Of a stretch of DNA of 64,000 nt, positions 27,897 to 35,915 are shown piece after piece. The DNA lies in assembly GCA_001653155.1 (NCBI GenBank), contig BDEJ01000043.1:48850-112849 (forward strand). The letters are read 5' to 3'. Source of the DNA: Porphyromonadaceae bacterium H1 (GTDB lineage Bacteria > Bacteroidota > Bacteroidia > Bacteroidales > Paludibacteraceae). The first letter of the stretch is position 1, and every line of letters starts with the position of its first letter. The notes beneath the pieces were generated by a model. It was not told the DNA's origin. It ran no database searches and saw only the letters and a program-made list of their open reading frames with translations. Position numbers and translations under genes: made by a program.

Positions 27897-29186
27897 ATGA
27901 AACGGAGCTTAATACTGAGTCTGCTCTGCCTCCCTTTGCTTTGTCTGGGACAGTACCGGGTTGAAACGGTACCGAACCCGAAAGAGCAGGACCGGCATGC
28001 TTACGTATCGAATCCGGACGGAATTTTAGATAGCGCCGCTGAATACCGGATCAACACCCTGCTTGATTCTCTGGAGCAAACAAGCACGGTGGAGATAGCC
28101 GTAGTTCTTCTAAATTCCATAGGCGAGGAGGCTCCTCGTTCCTTTGCAACGGCTCTATTCAAAAAGTGGGGTATCGGCAAGTCCGGGAAAGACAACGGTC
28201 TGCTGATGCTTCTGGTTCTCGATCAGCGCGATATTACCTTTGAAACAGGTTACGGATTAGAAGGCGTCCTCCCCGATGCGCTTTGCAAGCGGATACAAAT
28301 GGAAAAGATGCTGCCACTGTTTAAGCAGGGAGATTACGCTGCCGGTATGCTGGCCGGGGTCGAGGGAGTAATCTCCGTATTGCAAGAGGGCGGTCTGGAG
28401 GACGACAGCTATATCGAAGCCCAAAGCAAAAGCGACAGCAGTAGGATTTATCTCATTCTTGCCGCAGGACTCGCAATAGCCCTTATTTCTTTTCTCCTTA
28501 TCTCGCTAAGCTTTAGAAAAATCAACAACAGTCCGCTATTCGGAGACAACAAGGAGCGTTACCTGTCACTCAAAAAGAAATCCCGGAGTATCATCCGGGG
28601 CACTTGGGGTTTAAGCATCCTGTTGGGTTTCTTTTCTCTGGCCTTTACCGATAGCTGGTCTTTTTTCTTATCCTCTTTCCTCGGTCCGCTCTTTACGCTC
28701 CCCGGCTACATCTATACAGGCTTAAGCGGCAGAAGCTTGCGTCGCAAACCCATCCCTTGCTCTTCCTGTGGGGGCATGATGCAGATCCAGCCCAAAGTTG
28801 AAAAAGCAGCGCTCCTAACAGAGGGACAGCGTATGGAGGAAAGCCTGCGCAGTGTGGAGTACGATGCCTTCAAATGTTCGTCCTGCGGCCATACGGCAAG
28901 CTTTGCCTTTGACAGAAAGCTATCGGCCTACCAGCGTTGCTCTAAATGTGGATTGAAGACTTCCCAAAAGACCTCCTCTCAGATTGTGGAGCCGGCGAGC
29001 TACAGCCGGGAGGGTAAGGGTATCCGCGAGTACAGCTGCCGGTATTGCGGGCATCGTATGCGGGAAACATACAGCATACCGAGACTCACCCGCTCTTCGG
29101 GAGGGGGTTTTGGCGGCTCGAGCTCCGGAGGCGGCAGCTTCGGCGGAGGGAGCTCCGGAGGCGGAGGTTCCAGTAGCCGTTGGTAA
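27897..29186 (+). CDS. TPM-domain membrane protein with zinc-ribbon motifs and Gly-rich tail
   Basis: The 429-residue product has a signal peptide (1-19), an exported TPM domain (near 36-165; VSNPDGILDSAAEYRIN, KKWGIGKSGKDNGLLMLL, ETGYGLEGVLPDA) and membrane helices near 184-205 and 238-275. A cytoplasmic part carries four CxxC pairs (288-291, 327-330, 348-351, 381-384) that probably bind zinc. The tail is Gly/Ser-rich. TPM proteins are often paired with LemA, as here (45 bp). Such pairs are linked to membrane-protein quality control or stress in other bacteria, but the mechanism is unclear. Confidence 0.87.
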   Translation: MKRSLILSLLCLPLLCLGQYRVETVPNPKEQDRHAYVSNPDGILDSAAEYRINTLLDSLEQTSTVEIAVVLLNSIGEEAPRSFATALFKKWGIGKSGKDNGLLMLLVLDQRDITFETGYGLEGVLPDALCKRIQMEKMLPLFKQGDYAAGMLAGVEGVISVLQEGGLEDDSYIEAQSKSDSSRIYLILAAGLAIALISFLLISLSFRKINNSPLFGDNKERYLSLKKKSRSIIRGTWGLSILLGFFSLAFTDSWSFFLSSFLGPLFTLPGYIYTGLSGRSLRRKPIPCSSCGGMMQIQPKVEKAALLTEGQRMEESLRSVEYDAFKCSSCGHTASFAFDRKLSAYQRCSKCGLKTSQKTSSQIVEPASYSREGKGIREYSCRYCGHRMRETYSIPRLTRSSGGGFGGSSSGGGSFGGGSSGGGGSSSRW

Positions 29187-29231
29187 AAAACATATTCTCA
29201 ACAAACAGTACTTAACAAAAAACAGCTAACA

Positions 29232-29822
29232 ATGAAAAAAAACACGATTATTTGGATCATACTTATAGCATCTGCTGCTATAATATTCTTTTGGGGACTG
29301 GGCTCTTATAACAATTTTGTAAGCCTCGAAGAGGAGGTAAACAATCAATGGAGTAAGGTCGAAAATCAGTATCAACGCCGGGCAGACCTGATTCCTAATC
29401 TTGTGGCAACGGTAAAAGGCTATGCCGCCCACGAAAGCGAAACGCTGGAAGCCGTCGTAAATGCTCGTGCCAAAGCAACTCAGGTAACGGTAAACCCCGA
29501 AGACCTGAGTCCGGAGAAGATGCAGGAATTTCAGGCTGCACAAGGAGAGCTTTCTTCCGCCTTGGGACGTCTGCTGTTAATCACCGAAAACTACCCCGAC
29601 CTGAAAGCGAACCAAAACTTTCTGGAGCTGCAGGCTCAACTCGAAGGAACGGAGAACCGCATTGCCACAGAGCGGATGCGTTTCACCGATGCAGCCAAGA
29701 ACTACAACATGCAAATACGCCACTTACCGGGCTCTATCGTGGCCAAAATCACCGGATTCGAACGGAAGCCTTACTTCGAAGCCGAAAAAGGGAGCGAAAA
29801 AGCGCCTCAGGTAGCTTTCTAA
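29232..29822 (+). CDS. lemA: LemA family membrane protein
   Basis: The 196-residue protein has one N-terminal membrane helix (6-24) and the LemA helical bundle: YNNFVSLEEEVNNQWSKVENQ, RADLIPNLVATVKGYAAHE, the NARAKATQV region, and ENYPDLKANQNFLELQAQLEGTENRI, RMRFTDAAKNYN. The function of LemA is not settled. The direct partnership with the upstream TPM gene is the usual arrangement. Confidence 0.93.
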   Translation: MKKNTIIWIILIASAAIIFFWGLGSYNNFVSLEEEVNNQWSKVENQYQRRADLIPNLVATVKGYAAHESETLEAVVNARAKATQVTVNPEDLSPEKMQEFQAAQGELSSALGRLLLITENYPDLKANQNFLELQAQLEGTENRIATERMRFTDAAKNYNMQIRHLPGSIVAKITGFERKPYFEAEKGSEKAPQVAF

Positions 29823-29844
29823 AAAAACACTTGCTTTGTATAGT

Positions 29845-30330
29845 ATGAGCCGGCTTGTGCAAAACACGTTTGGGTTGCTCTGCCTCCTGCTGAGCGCCTG
29901 TACCGGAAATAACCTTTCCAGCATACCCGACGCGCCCGTTTACCTGCAACTGAACCTGCTCACTACCTATCCGACTTTTTACGGCTCCTACGGCGAACAG
30001 ATCTACACCGAAGGCGGAAAGACTCATTACCGGAAGCAGAGCTTCCCTCTCAGGGAGGCGGATCGCACGGGATTCGGAGGCATACTGATTTGCAGCAACT
30101 ACGAAGGGAAATACTGTGCCTTCGACCGGGCCTGCCCCCACGAAGCGCAGCGCAAGGTATGCGTCGAAGTGGAAAATGCGCTTTATGCCCGCTGCCCCCA
30201 CTGCGGGTCGAAATTCGACATCTATACCAGCGAATTTGCCTTCCCGGTAACAGGACCTGCCAAACAGGGATTAAAAAAATACCGTGTACAAATCTCGCCC
30301 GCAGGAATTTTAAGCATCAGCCAACGATGA
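29845..30330 (+). CDS. Rieske-like iron-sulfur lipoprotein with unusual ligand set
   Basis: The 161-residue product (ATG at 29845; an upstream TTG is less likely) has a lipobox LLSAC with Cys19. The fold resembles a Rieske domain: GGILICSNYEGKYCAFDRACPHE and ARCPHCGSKFDIYTSEFAF. Ligands would be Cys97-Pro-His99 and Cys117-Pro-His-Cys120. A canonical Rieske centre has C-x-H and C-x-x-H; here the last position is Cys, while a His is one residue earlier. A 3Cys-1His cluster or a zinc site is possible. It overlaps murI by 4 nt. Partner proteins are not evident. Confidence 0.75.
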   Translation: MSRLVQNTFGLLCLLLSACTGNNLSSIPDAPVYLQLNLLTTYPTFYGSYGEQIYTEGGKTHYRKQSFPLREADRTGFGGILICSNYEGKYCAFDRACPHEAQRKVCVEVENALYARCPHCGSKFDIYTSEFAFPVTGPAKQGLKKYRVQISPAGILSISQR

Positions 30331-31175
30331 AAAACCTGACACAGACAGCCGGCCCCATAGGCATATTCGACTCGGGATACGGAGGCTTGACCATCCTGAG
30401 CAAAATCCGCGAGCAACTCCCGGACTACGACTACATATACCTCGGCGACAATGCCCGGGCCCCCTATGGTACGCGCTCCTTCGATGTCGTTTATAAATAC
30501 ACCCTCGAATGTGTAGAACGGCTCTTCGCTATGGGCTGCCGACTCGTCATACTGGCTTGCAACACCGCCTCGGCCAAGGCCCTGCGCAGCATCCAGCAAC
30601 ACGACCTTCCCCGCATTGACCCCGACAGGCGCGTGTTGGGCATCATACGTCCTACGGTGGAAGCCCTCGGCCGAAAAACCCGCAACCGGCACGTAGGACT
30701 GCTGGCTACGCCCGGAACGGTACAGTCCCAATCCTATCCTCTCGAAATAAAAAAACTCTATCCGGACATACAACTCAGCTCCGAAGCCTGCCCCATGTGG
30801 GTACCCCTGATCGAAAATAACGAATACAACAACGAAGGGGCCGACTACTTCATCCGGAAAAACCTCCGGAGCCTGCTGGCTGCCGACCCCCGGATCGACA
30901 CCCTCATCCTCGGATGTACCCACTACCCCATCCTCGAAGCGAAAATCAGAAGACTGCTACCGGCCGCCATCACTTTGCTCACACAAGGGGCCATCACCGC
31001 CCGAAGCCTCGAGGACTACCTCCGACGCCACCCCGAGATGGATGCCCGCTGTACGAAACAAGGCTCATGCCGATACCTCACCACCGAATCGGTCGAGAAA
31101 TTCAGCCAGTCGGCCTCCGTATTTCTGAAAGAGGAAATCAGGGCCGAGCAACTCGACTGGGACAGCCCGCATTAA
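30327..31175 (+). CDS. murI: Glutamate racemase
   Basis: The 282-residue enzyme makes D-glutamate for peptidoglycan. The start at 30327 (ATGA overlap with the upstream stop) gives MKNLTQTAGPIGIFDSGYGG; a longer frame reaches back into the preceding gene and is rejected. Motifs: FDSGYGGLTIL, YLGDNARAPYGTRS, the first catalytic Cys in LACNTASA near 76, and the second in LGCTHYPILEAK near 194. The C-terminal part has TTESVEKFSQ. It is grouped with murF, so the operon supplies two peptidoglycan precursor steps. Confidence 0.95.
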   Translation: MKNLTQTAGPIGIFDSGYGGLTILSKIREQLPDYDYIYLGDNARAPYGTRSFDVVYKYTLECVERLFAMGCRLVILACNTASAKALRSIQQHDLPRIDPDRRVLGIIRPTVEALGRKTRNRHVGLLATPGTVQSQSYPLEIKKLYPDIQLSSEACPMWVPLIENNEYNNEGADYFIRKNLRSLLAADPRIDTLILGCTHYPILEAKIRRLLPAAITLLTQGAITARSLEDYLRRHPEMDARCTKQGSCRYLTTESVEKFSQSASVFLKEEIRAEQLDWDSPH

Positions 31176-31197
31176 GTCACCCAGAAACGCCCCGGAA

Positions 31198-31662
31198 ATG
31201 CCTCAACTCTACCTCGGATTAGGAAGCAACCTCGGCGACAAGGCAGGCAACCTGCGCAACGCCATCGACCGGATAAGCCGTGCCGTAGGCCCCTTGTGCA
31301 AACAATCCGACTTCTTCGCCTCAAAACCTTGGGGCTATCGTTCGCCGAACGACTTCCTCAATGCCGTAATCTGTGTGGAGACCGGCCTCAGTCCCGGCGA
31401 AGCCCTCCAAGCCACCCAGGACATCGAACGCACGATGGGGCGCAGCCAGAAAAGCCCAACCGCCGGCTACGCCGACCGCATCATCGATATCGACCTCCTC
31501 TTCTACGACGACCTCCTCCTCGCTACGCCCGAACTCACCCTGCCTCATCCGCTGATCGAAAAGCGCGATTTCGTACTCCTCCCCCTCCGCCAGATAGCAC
31601 CCCGGCTCAAGCATCCCCGCAGCGGAAAAACCATCGCCGAGCTTTGCGCAGCGCTTTCTTAA
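31198..31662 (+). CDS. folK: 2-amino-4-hydroxy-6-hydroxymethyldihydropteridine pyrophosphokinase
   Basis: The 154-residue folate enzyme transfers pyrophosphate from ATP to the pterin alcohol. Visible motifs are YLGLGSNLGDKAGNL at the start, KPWGYRSPNDFLNAVICV near 44, the RxxGR-type ERTMGRSQKSPTAGYADR near 78-92, IDIDLLFYDD with the Mg-binding Asp pair near 97, and LPHPLIEKRDFVLLPL near 116. It ends the murF run, 22 bp after murI. Confidence 0.95.
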   Translation: MPQLYLGLGSNLGDKAGNLRNAIDRISRAVGPLCKQSDFFASKPWGYRSPNDFLNAVICVETGLSPGEALQATQDIERTMGRSQKSPTAGYADRIIDIDLLFYDDLLLATPELTLPHPLIEKRDFVLLPLRQIAPRLKHPRSGKTIAELCAALS

Positions 31663-31733
31663 GCAATTCTTTTCGAAAGTGGATAGTAACTCCAGATTGA
31701 ATTACCGAGAACAATAAGAATATGCTTGCTCTT

Positions 31734-31823
31734 CTCTAAATCTGTCGAGTGAGCTATATCTCGAAACATCAAGCATCCCCCCGGAAGCGGGACGAAAGCT
31801 CCGATAAACGCTCGGATTTAGAG
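31734..31823. other. Candidate structured element, nested inverted repeats
   Basis: In the 255-bp gap between folK and the TetR gene, CTCTAAATC (31734-31742) pairs with GATTTAGAG (31815-31823), CGAG (31746-31749) with CTCG (31811-31814), and GAGCT (31751-31755) with AGCTC (31797-31801). A C-rich/G-rich pair sits near the centre. It may be an RNA structure or a decayed element; strand is unknown. Confidence 0.4.
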
Positions 31824-31862
31824 TGTTTACCGGAATTTTTCATATAGAAAAGTTGAAAAATA

Positions 31863-31894
31863 TTTGCATGTTACCAGCGGGTAACATATCTTTG
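31863..31894 (+). promoter_or_regulatory. TetR promoter with palindromic operator between -33 and -7
   Basis: TTTG (31863-31866) and TATCTTTG (31887-31894) are 20 bp apart and match the consensus. The whole spacer is an inverted repeat: ATGTTACC (31868-31875), four bases, GGTAACAT (31880-31887). A repressor bound there would block the polymerase, so autoregulation by the TetR product is likely. Confidence 0.8.
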
Positions 31895-31917
31895 TAATCC
31901 CAAGGAAATGGAAAAAG

Positions 31918-32505
31918 ATGAAAACAGGAAAAGACAGAGGGGCTACGGAAAAGCGTTTGCTTGCCGCCCTGGGCGAAATCATCAAAGAAAGCGGCCTTGA
32001 GTTTTTGGGAGTAAATGCTGTAGCTCAAAGAGCGGGAGTATCCAAAATGCTCATATACCGCTATTTCGGTTCTTTGGAAGAGCTGATCGGGCGTTACATC
32101 ATGCAGCGGGACTACTGGGTAAACATCCCGGACGAACTCCCGGCTCAGGACGAGCTGAACGCATTTGTCAAAAACATGTTCCGAGAGCAAATCCGGCGCT
32201 TCAGAGAGGATAAGCTACTGATACGCCTGTATCGCTGGGAATTGTCGGCCGGCAGTCCGGTGGTCGAACAGATAAGGCGGAAGCGGGAGGAAAACGGGCT
32301 CAAGCTGATCGAGTCTATCAGCCGAAACTCCGGCATCCCCTATTCCCAAATTCAGTTTTTGGCAACCATGCTCAGCAGTTCGATCAGCTACCTGGCTATG
32401 TTTGGGGATGTCGCTTCCGTATATAACGGTTACGATTTCAAAACGGATGAAAGCTGGAGGCAGTTGGAAGAAGGAATTAATTTACTGGTCGACAAATGGA
32501 TATGA
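31918..32505 (+). CDS. TetR-family transcriptional regulator
   Basis: The 195-residue protein has the TetR helix-turn-helix at about residues 12-58 (RLLAALGEIIKESGLEFLGV, AVAQRAGVSKMLIYRYFGSLEELIGRYI). A helical C-terminal ligand domain follows, rich in Arg and Glu (FREQIRRFREDKLLIRLYRW). The promoter contains a palindrome positioned for self-repression. It is followed after one base by the nitroreductase-like gene, so it probably controls that gene in response to an unknown compound. Confidence 0.92.
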   Translation: MKTGKDRGATEKRLLAALGEIIKESGLEFLGVNAVAQRAGVSKMLIYRYFGSLEELIGRYIMQRDYWVNIPDELPAQDELNAFVKNMFREQIRRFREDKLLIRLYRWELSAGSPVVEQIRRKREENGLKLIESISRNSGIPYSQIQFLATMLSSSISYLAMFGDVASVYNGYDFKTDESWRQLEEGINLLVDKWI

Positions 32506-32506
32506 T

Positions 32507-33532
32507 ATGCGTAAAACACTTATAATAATTGTAACAATCATGATTGCAAGCAATATGAATACACAGGCTCAACATCCCGATTTTCTGTTTATGGTCGAGC
32601 ATGCCGTCAAAGCGCCATCGGGACATAATACGCAACCTTGGCTCTTCAGGATCAACGAAAGCAGCATCGACATACTGCCCAACTACGAAAGAGCCTTGCC
32701 GGTCGTGGATTTTGATAACAGAGAGCTGTTTATCAGCTTAGGATGTGCGTTGGAAAACCTTTGCATAAGCGCTTGGGAAAAAGGTTATAACTCCGAAGTT
32801 AAAATAGCCGATACGGGTGTTATCAACGTCTGCTTGTCGCGCTCGGATAGCGTTCCATGCAGTCCACTATTTCGGCAAATCCCACTGCGGCAGACCAATC
32901 GCAGTATATACAACGGAGTAGAAATACCGGAAAAGGACATGGCCGAATTGGGGAAAACTATATCCGGCGGAAACATCCGGGTCTATTTTCACAAACGGGG
33001 GAGCCGTGACTTCGAAATAATCAGAGCCTACATCGAAGAGGGCAACCGGATTCAAATGAGGGACGAGGCTTTCAAAGAAGAATTGAAAAAATGGATGCGC
33101 TTTAATAAAAAACACAGCGAGCAGACGAATGATGGCTTAAGCTATCTTGTTTTCGGTGCGCCGAACCTGCCGAAATGTATTTCCAAATCCATCATCAGCC
33201 AAGCCGTGAATGAACGCAGGCAGGTAAAAAGCGACAATAAGAAGATAGCATCCGCTTCACATCTGGTTTTATTTACAACGCAGCACGACAATATTACGGA
33301 ATGGATTGATCTCGGGCGAAAGTTACAAAGCTTCCTGCTCAAAGCAAGCAAACTGAAGATAGCTCATTCTTATTTCAATCAGGCAAACGAAATCCGGGAG
33401 TTGTCGGTAAAGATGGCCGAATCTCTTGGTCTAAAGGAGGAATACCCAAGCATATTGCTACGAATCGGCTATGGAAAGACCATGCCCTACTCCAAGAGAA
33501 GGGATATAAACAAAGTCATTCTACAAAAGTAA
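32507..33532 (+). CDS. Exported nitroreductase-like (Acg-type) protein
   Basis: The 341-residue product starts at MRKTLIIIVTIMIASNMNTQAQ, which looks like a signal peptide with cleavage after AQ. A longer frame lies within the TetR gene and is rejected. The core resembles nitroreductase-family Acg proteins: VEHAVKAPSGHNTQPWLF near residue 24, ELFISLGCALENLCISAWEKGY near 70, RQTNRSIYNGVEIP near 122, and the end IGYGKTMPYSKRR. Family members bind FMN, usually in the cytosol, so export is odd. Substrate is unknown. Confidence 0.8.
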   Translation: MRKTLIIIVTIMIASNMNTQAQHPDFLFMVEHAVKAPSGHNTQPWLFRINESSIDILPNYERALPVVDFDNRELFISLGCALENLCISAWEKGYNSEVKIADTGVINVCLSRSDSVPCSPLFRQIPLRQTNRSIYNGVEIPEKDMAELGKTISGGNIRVYFHKRGSRDFEIIRAYIEEGNRIQMRDEAFKEELKKWMRFNKKHSEQTNDGLSYLVFGAPNLPKCISKSIISQAVNERRQVKSDNKKIASASHLVLFTTQHDNITEWIDLGRKLQSFLLKASKLKIAHSYFNQANEIRELSVKMAESLGLKEEYPSILLRIGYGKTMPYSKRRDINKVILQK

Positions 33533-33569
33533 GAAATAGAATCCCCGAGGGGGCGGAAAACTGCAAAGA

Positions 33570-33620
33570 GATAAGAAGCATAATCCCCGCAAGTCGGTGA
33601 CTTGCGGGGATTATCTTATC
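33570..33620. terminator. Bidirectional terminator between convergent genes
   Basis: A 16-bp perfect stem (33580-33595 with 33599-33614) around a three-base loop is extended by GATAAGA (33570-33576) with TCTTATC (33614-33620). It lies between the convergent nitroreductase-like gene and pckA, 37 bp after one stop and 40 bp before the other. Confidence 0.8.
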
Positions 33621-33660
33621 AAAATCCCGCTGTTACAGCGAGGAGCTTAGCATCATTGGC

Positions 33661-35250
33661 TTAGAGCTGCGGACCCGAAGGGATAAGGGCTTTGGCAGCG
33701 TCGTTGTCGCAATACTGCTCGAAGTTCTTGATGTACATCGCGGCCAGTTTCTTGGCTTTGGCTTCCCACTCGGCAGCGTCGGCGTAGGTCGTGCGCGGGT
33801 CGAGGATGTCGGATACCTTTTCCAGTTTGGCCGGAATGGTGAGGTTCATAATCGGAATGTGTTTCTTTTCCGCTTTCTCGATCGAACCGTCGATGATGGC
33901 GTCGATGATGGCGCGGGTATCCTTCAGCGAGATGCGTTTTCCGGTTCCGTTCCATCCCGTGTTCACCAGGTATGCTTTGGCGTTGTGCTTGTTCATCTTT
34001 TCCACCAGACGTTTGGCGTACATCGTGGGGTGAAGCGTGAGGAAAGCTTCGCCGAAGGCGGGCGAGAAGGAAGGTTGCGGTTCGGTGATGCCGCGCTCGG
34101 TTCCGGCCAGCTTCGAGGTGAATCCGCAGAGGAAGTGATACTGTGCCTGATTGTCGTCGAGGATCGATACCGGAGGCAATACGCCGAAGGCGTCGGCCGA
34201 GAGGTAGATGATCTTGTCGGCATGTCCGGCACGCGAAGGCAACACGATCTTGTTGATGTGGTAGATCGGGTAGGACACACGGGTATTTTCGGTAGTCGAG
34301 CCGTCGGCGTAGTCGATATTGCCCTGGTCGTCGACCGTTACGTTTTCGAGCAGTGCGTCGCGACGGATGGCGCGCCAGATGTCCGGTTCGTTTTCTTCGC
34401 TCAGGTTGATCACCTTCGCGTAGCAACCGCCTTCGTAGTTGAACACGCCGTGGTCGTCCCAGCCGTGCTCGTCGTCGCCGATGAGGTAGCGTTTCGGGTC
34501 GGCCGAGAGGGTGGTTTTACCCGTTCCGGAGAGTCCGAAGAATACGGCTACGTCGCCCTCCTTGCCCACGTTTGCCGAGCAGTGCATCGAAGCGATGCCG
34601 CGCAGCGGCAGGTAGTAGTTCATCAGCGAGAAGATACCTTTCTTCATTTCGCCGCCGTACCAGGTACCGCCGATCACCTGCATTTTTTCGGTCAGGTCGA
34701 ACAGAGTGAAGTTTTCGGAGTTCAGTCCGTGCTCCTGCCATTTATCGTTGGTGGTTTTGGAACCGTTCAAGCAAACGAAATCGGGTTCGCCGTAGTGCGC
34801 CAGCTCGTAGTGCGAAGGACGGATGAACATGTTGGTTACGAAGTGAGCCTGCCAGGCTACTTCAACGATAAAACGCACTTTCATGCGAGTGTCTTCGTTC
34901 GTTCCGCAGAAAGTATCCACCACGTAGAGTTTTTTCGCTTTCGAGAGCTGTGCTACCACGCGGCCTTTGCAATAGTCGAAAGCCTCTTTAGTACATGGGC
35001 GGTTAATAGTACCATCCCACCAAAGGGTATCTTTGGTAACATCGTCTTTTACAAAATATTTGTCTTTGGGAGAGCGACCGGTGAATTTACCGGTGTAAAC
35101 AGCCGTAGCACCACTCTTGGTAAGTTTTGCCTTTTCGAATCCTTGATTGGCGGGATTCATTTCGTCTTGAAACAATACTTCGTACGACGGATTGTGTACA
35201 ATTTCGAAATTGCCCTTGATGCCGTACTTGCTTAAATCTAAATTTGCCAT
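33661..35250 (-). CDS. pckA: Phosphoenolpyruvate carboxykinase (ATP)
   Basis: The 529-residue cytoplasmic enzyme interconverts oxaloacetate and PEP plus CO2 with ATP/ADP. Motifs: [10 protein letters not shown] near 57, the R-binding and Mn site regions, [31 protein letters not shown] with the kinase loop near 235-255, [21 protein letters not shown], and [11 protein letters not shown]. In succinate-forming Bacteroidetes it usually runs toward oxaloacetate, gaining ATP. Base composition is GC-richer and codon use is more biased than in neighbours, as in highly expressed genes. Confidence 0.97.
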   Translation of the reverse strand: MANLDLSKYGIKGNFEIVHNPSYEVLFQDEMNPANQGFEKAKLTKSGATAVYTGKFTGRSPKDKYFVKDDVTKDTLWWDGTINRPCTKEAFDYCKGRVVAQLSKAKKLYVVDTFCGTNEDTRMKVRFIVEVAWQAHFVTNMFIRPSHYELAHYGEPDFVCLNGSKTTNDKWQEHGLNSENFTLFDLTEKMQVIGGTWYGGEMKKGIFSLMNYYLPLRGIASMHCSANVGKEGDVAVFFGLSGTGKTTLSADPKRYLIGDDEHGWDDHGVFNYEGGCYAKVINLSEENEPDIWRAIRRDALLENVTVDDQGNIDYADGSTTENTRVSYPIYHINKIVLPSRAGHADKIIYLSADAFGVLPPVSILDDNQAQYHFLCGFTSKLAGTERGITEPQPSFSPAFGEAFLTLHPTMYAKRLVEKMNKHNAKAYLVNTGWNGTGKRISLKDTRAIIDAIIDGSIEKAEKKHIPIMNLTIPAKLEKVSDILDPRTTYADAAEWEAKAKKLAAMYIKNFEQYCDNDAAKALIPSGPQL

Positions 35251-35333
35251 GTTAGTAATTAAATTAATTTATATAGAGTTTTTTATCTCTTCAATATGCA
35301 GACTTACAAAACACAAAATGCTTATAAGCGGCA

Positions 35334-35341
35334 CAAAATTA
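35334..35341 (-). promoter_or_regulatory. Candidate -7 element of pckA
   Basis: TAATTTTG on the minus strand fits TAnnTTTG, 84 bp before the pckA start. The region is very A/T-rich; no clear -33 TTG is seen. Confidence 0.45.
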
Positions 35342-35438
35342 GTGTTTTTTTTTCTTGCCGGAAAATAATTAAGGAAATTTTTCCATAATTCGGGAATTTT
35401 CTTTTTCCTCTCCTCAAAAATAGCTGTTTTCCATGGAC

Positions 35439-35900
35439 TTATTTCTCATCTAAAAAACGAAAAAAGGTTCTCAGAAAGCGCAGAGAAGAGAGTAGCAAGG
35501 GTATAGCCATGGTAACATAGACCGGATAAAGGTAAGATGCGGGAATCAGGTTGCTCCGGCGGAGAAACACCCCGAGTGCAATCATAAGTCCCATCATAAA
35601 ATAGCTGCGCAGGTTAAAAAACGCAAGGAAAAACTGCCTGTCGCCCTTAAGACCGAGAATGCGCCGAATGTGCTTAGAGGATATCTTGCGGAATAAAAGC
35701 AAAAAGAAAAGCAATCCCCCAAACAAAGAAGCAATCAGTTTCAGAACAAAAAAACCGTCGGACGGATCGGACATACGCAGGGCTTTGTAAAAGAGCATAG
35801 CTCCGGCAAAAAGCCAAACCAGAAAGGCGATACAGAGCAAAGCCCGCTTCGACAGCGAAAAGGCTATCAAACATCGATTAAAAAAAGAACGCCGACTCAT
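35439..35900 (-). CDS. Small integral membrane protein, unknown
   Basis: The 153-residue protein has four hydrophobic stretches (about 18-40, 50-70, 95-112, 122-143) separated by basic loops (RKISSKHIRRILGLKGDRQ). No family is recognised. It is third in the obg-gldG operon, 15 bp after gldG, and might be an accessory of that membrane complex (inference). Confidence 0.7.
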   Translation of the reverse strand: MSRRSFFNRCLIAFSLSKRALLCIAFLVWLFAGAMLFYKALRMSDPSDGFFVLKLIASLFGGLLFFLLLFRKISSKHIRRILGLKGDRQFFLAFFNLRSYFMMGLMIALGVFLRRSNLIPASYLYPVYVTMAIPLLLSSLRFLRTFFRFLDEK

Positions 35901-35915
35901 CGAGATGAAAAGGGA

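Noticed and set aside
33859..35235. 458-codon open frame antisense to pckA
   Set aside because: It arises from the strong codon bias of pckA. Its translation is low-complexity Val/Arg/Glu-rich without family motifs.
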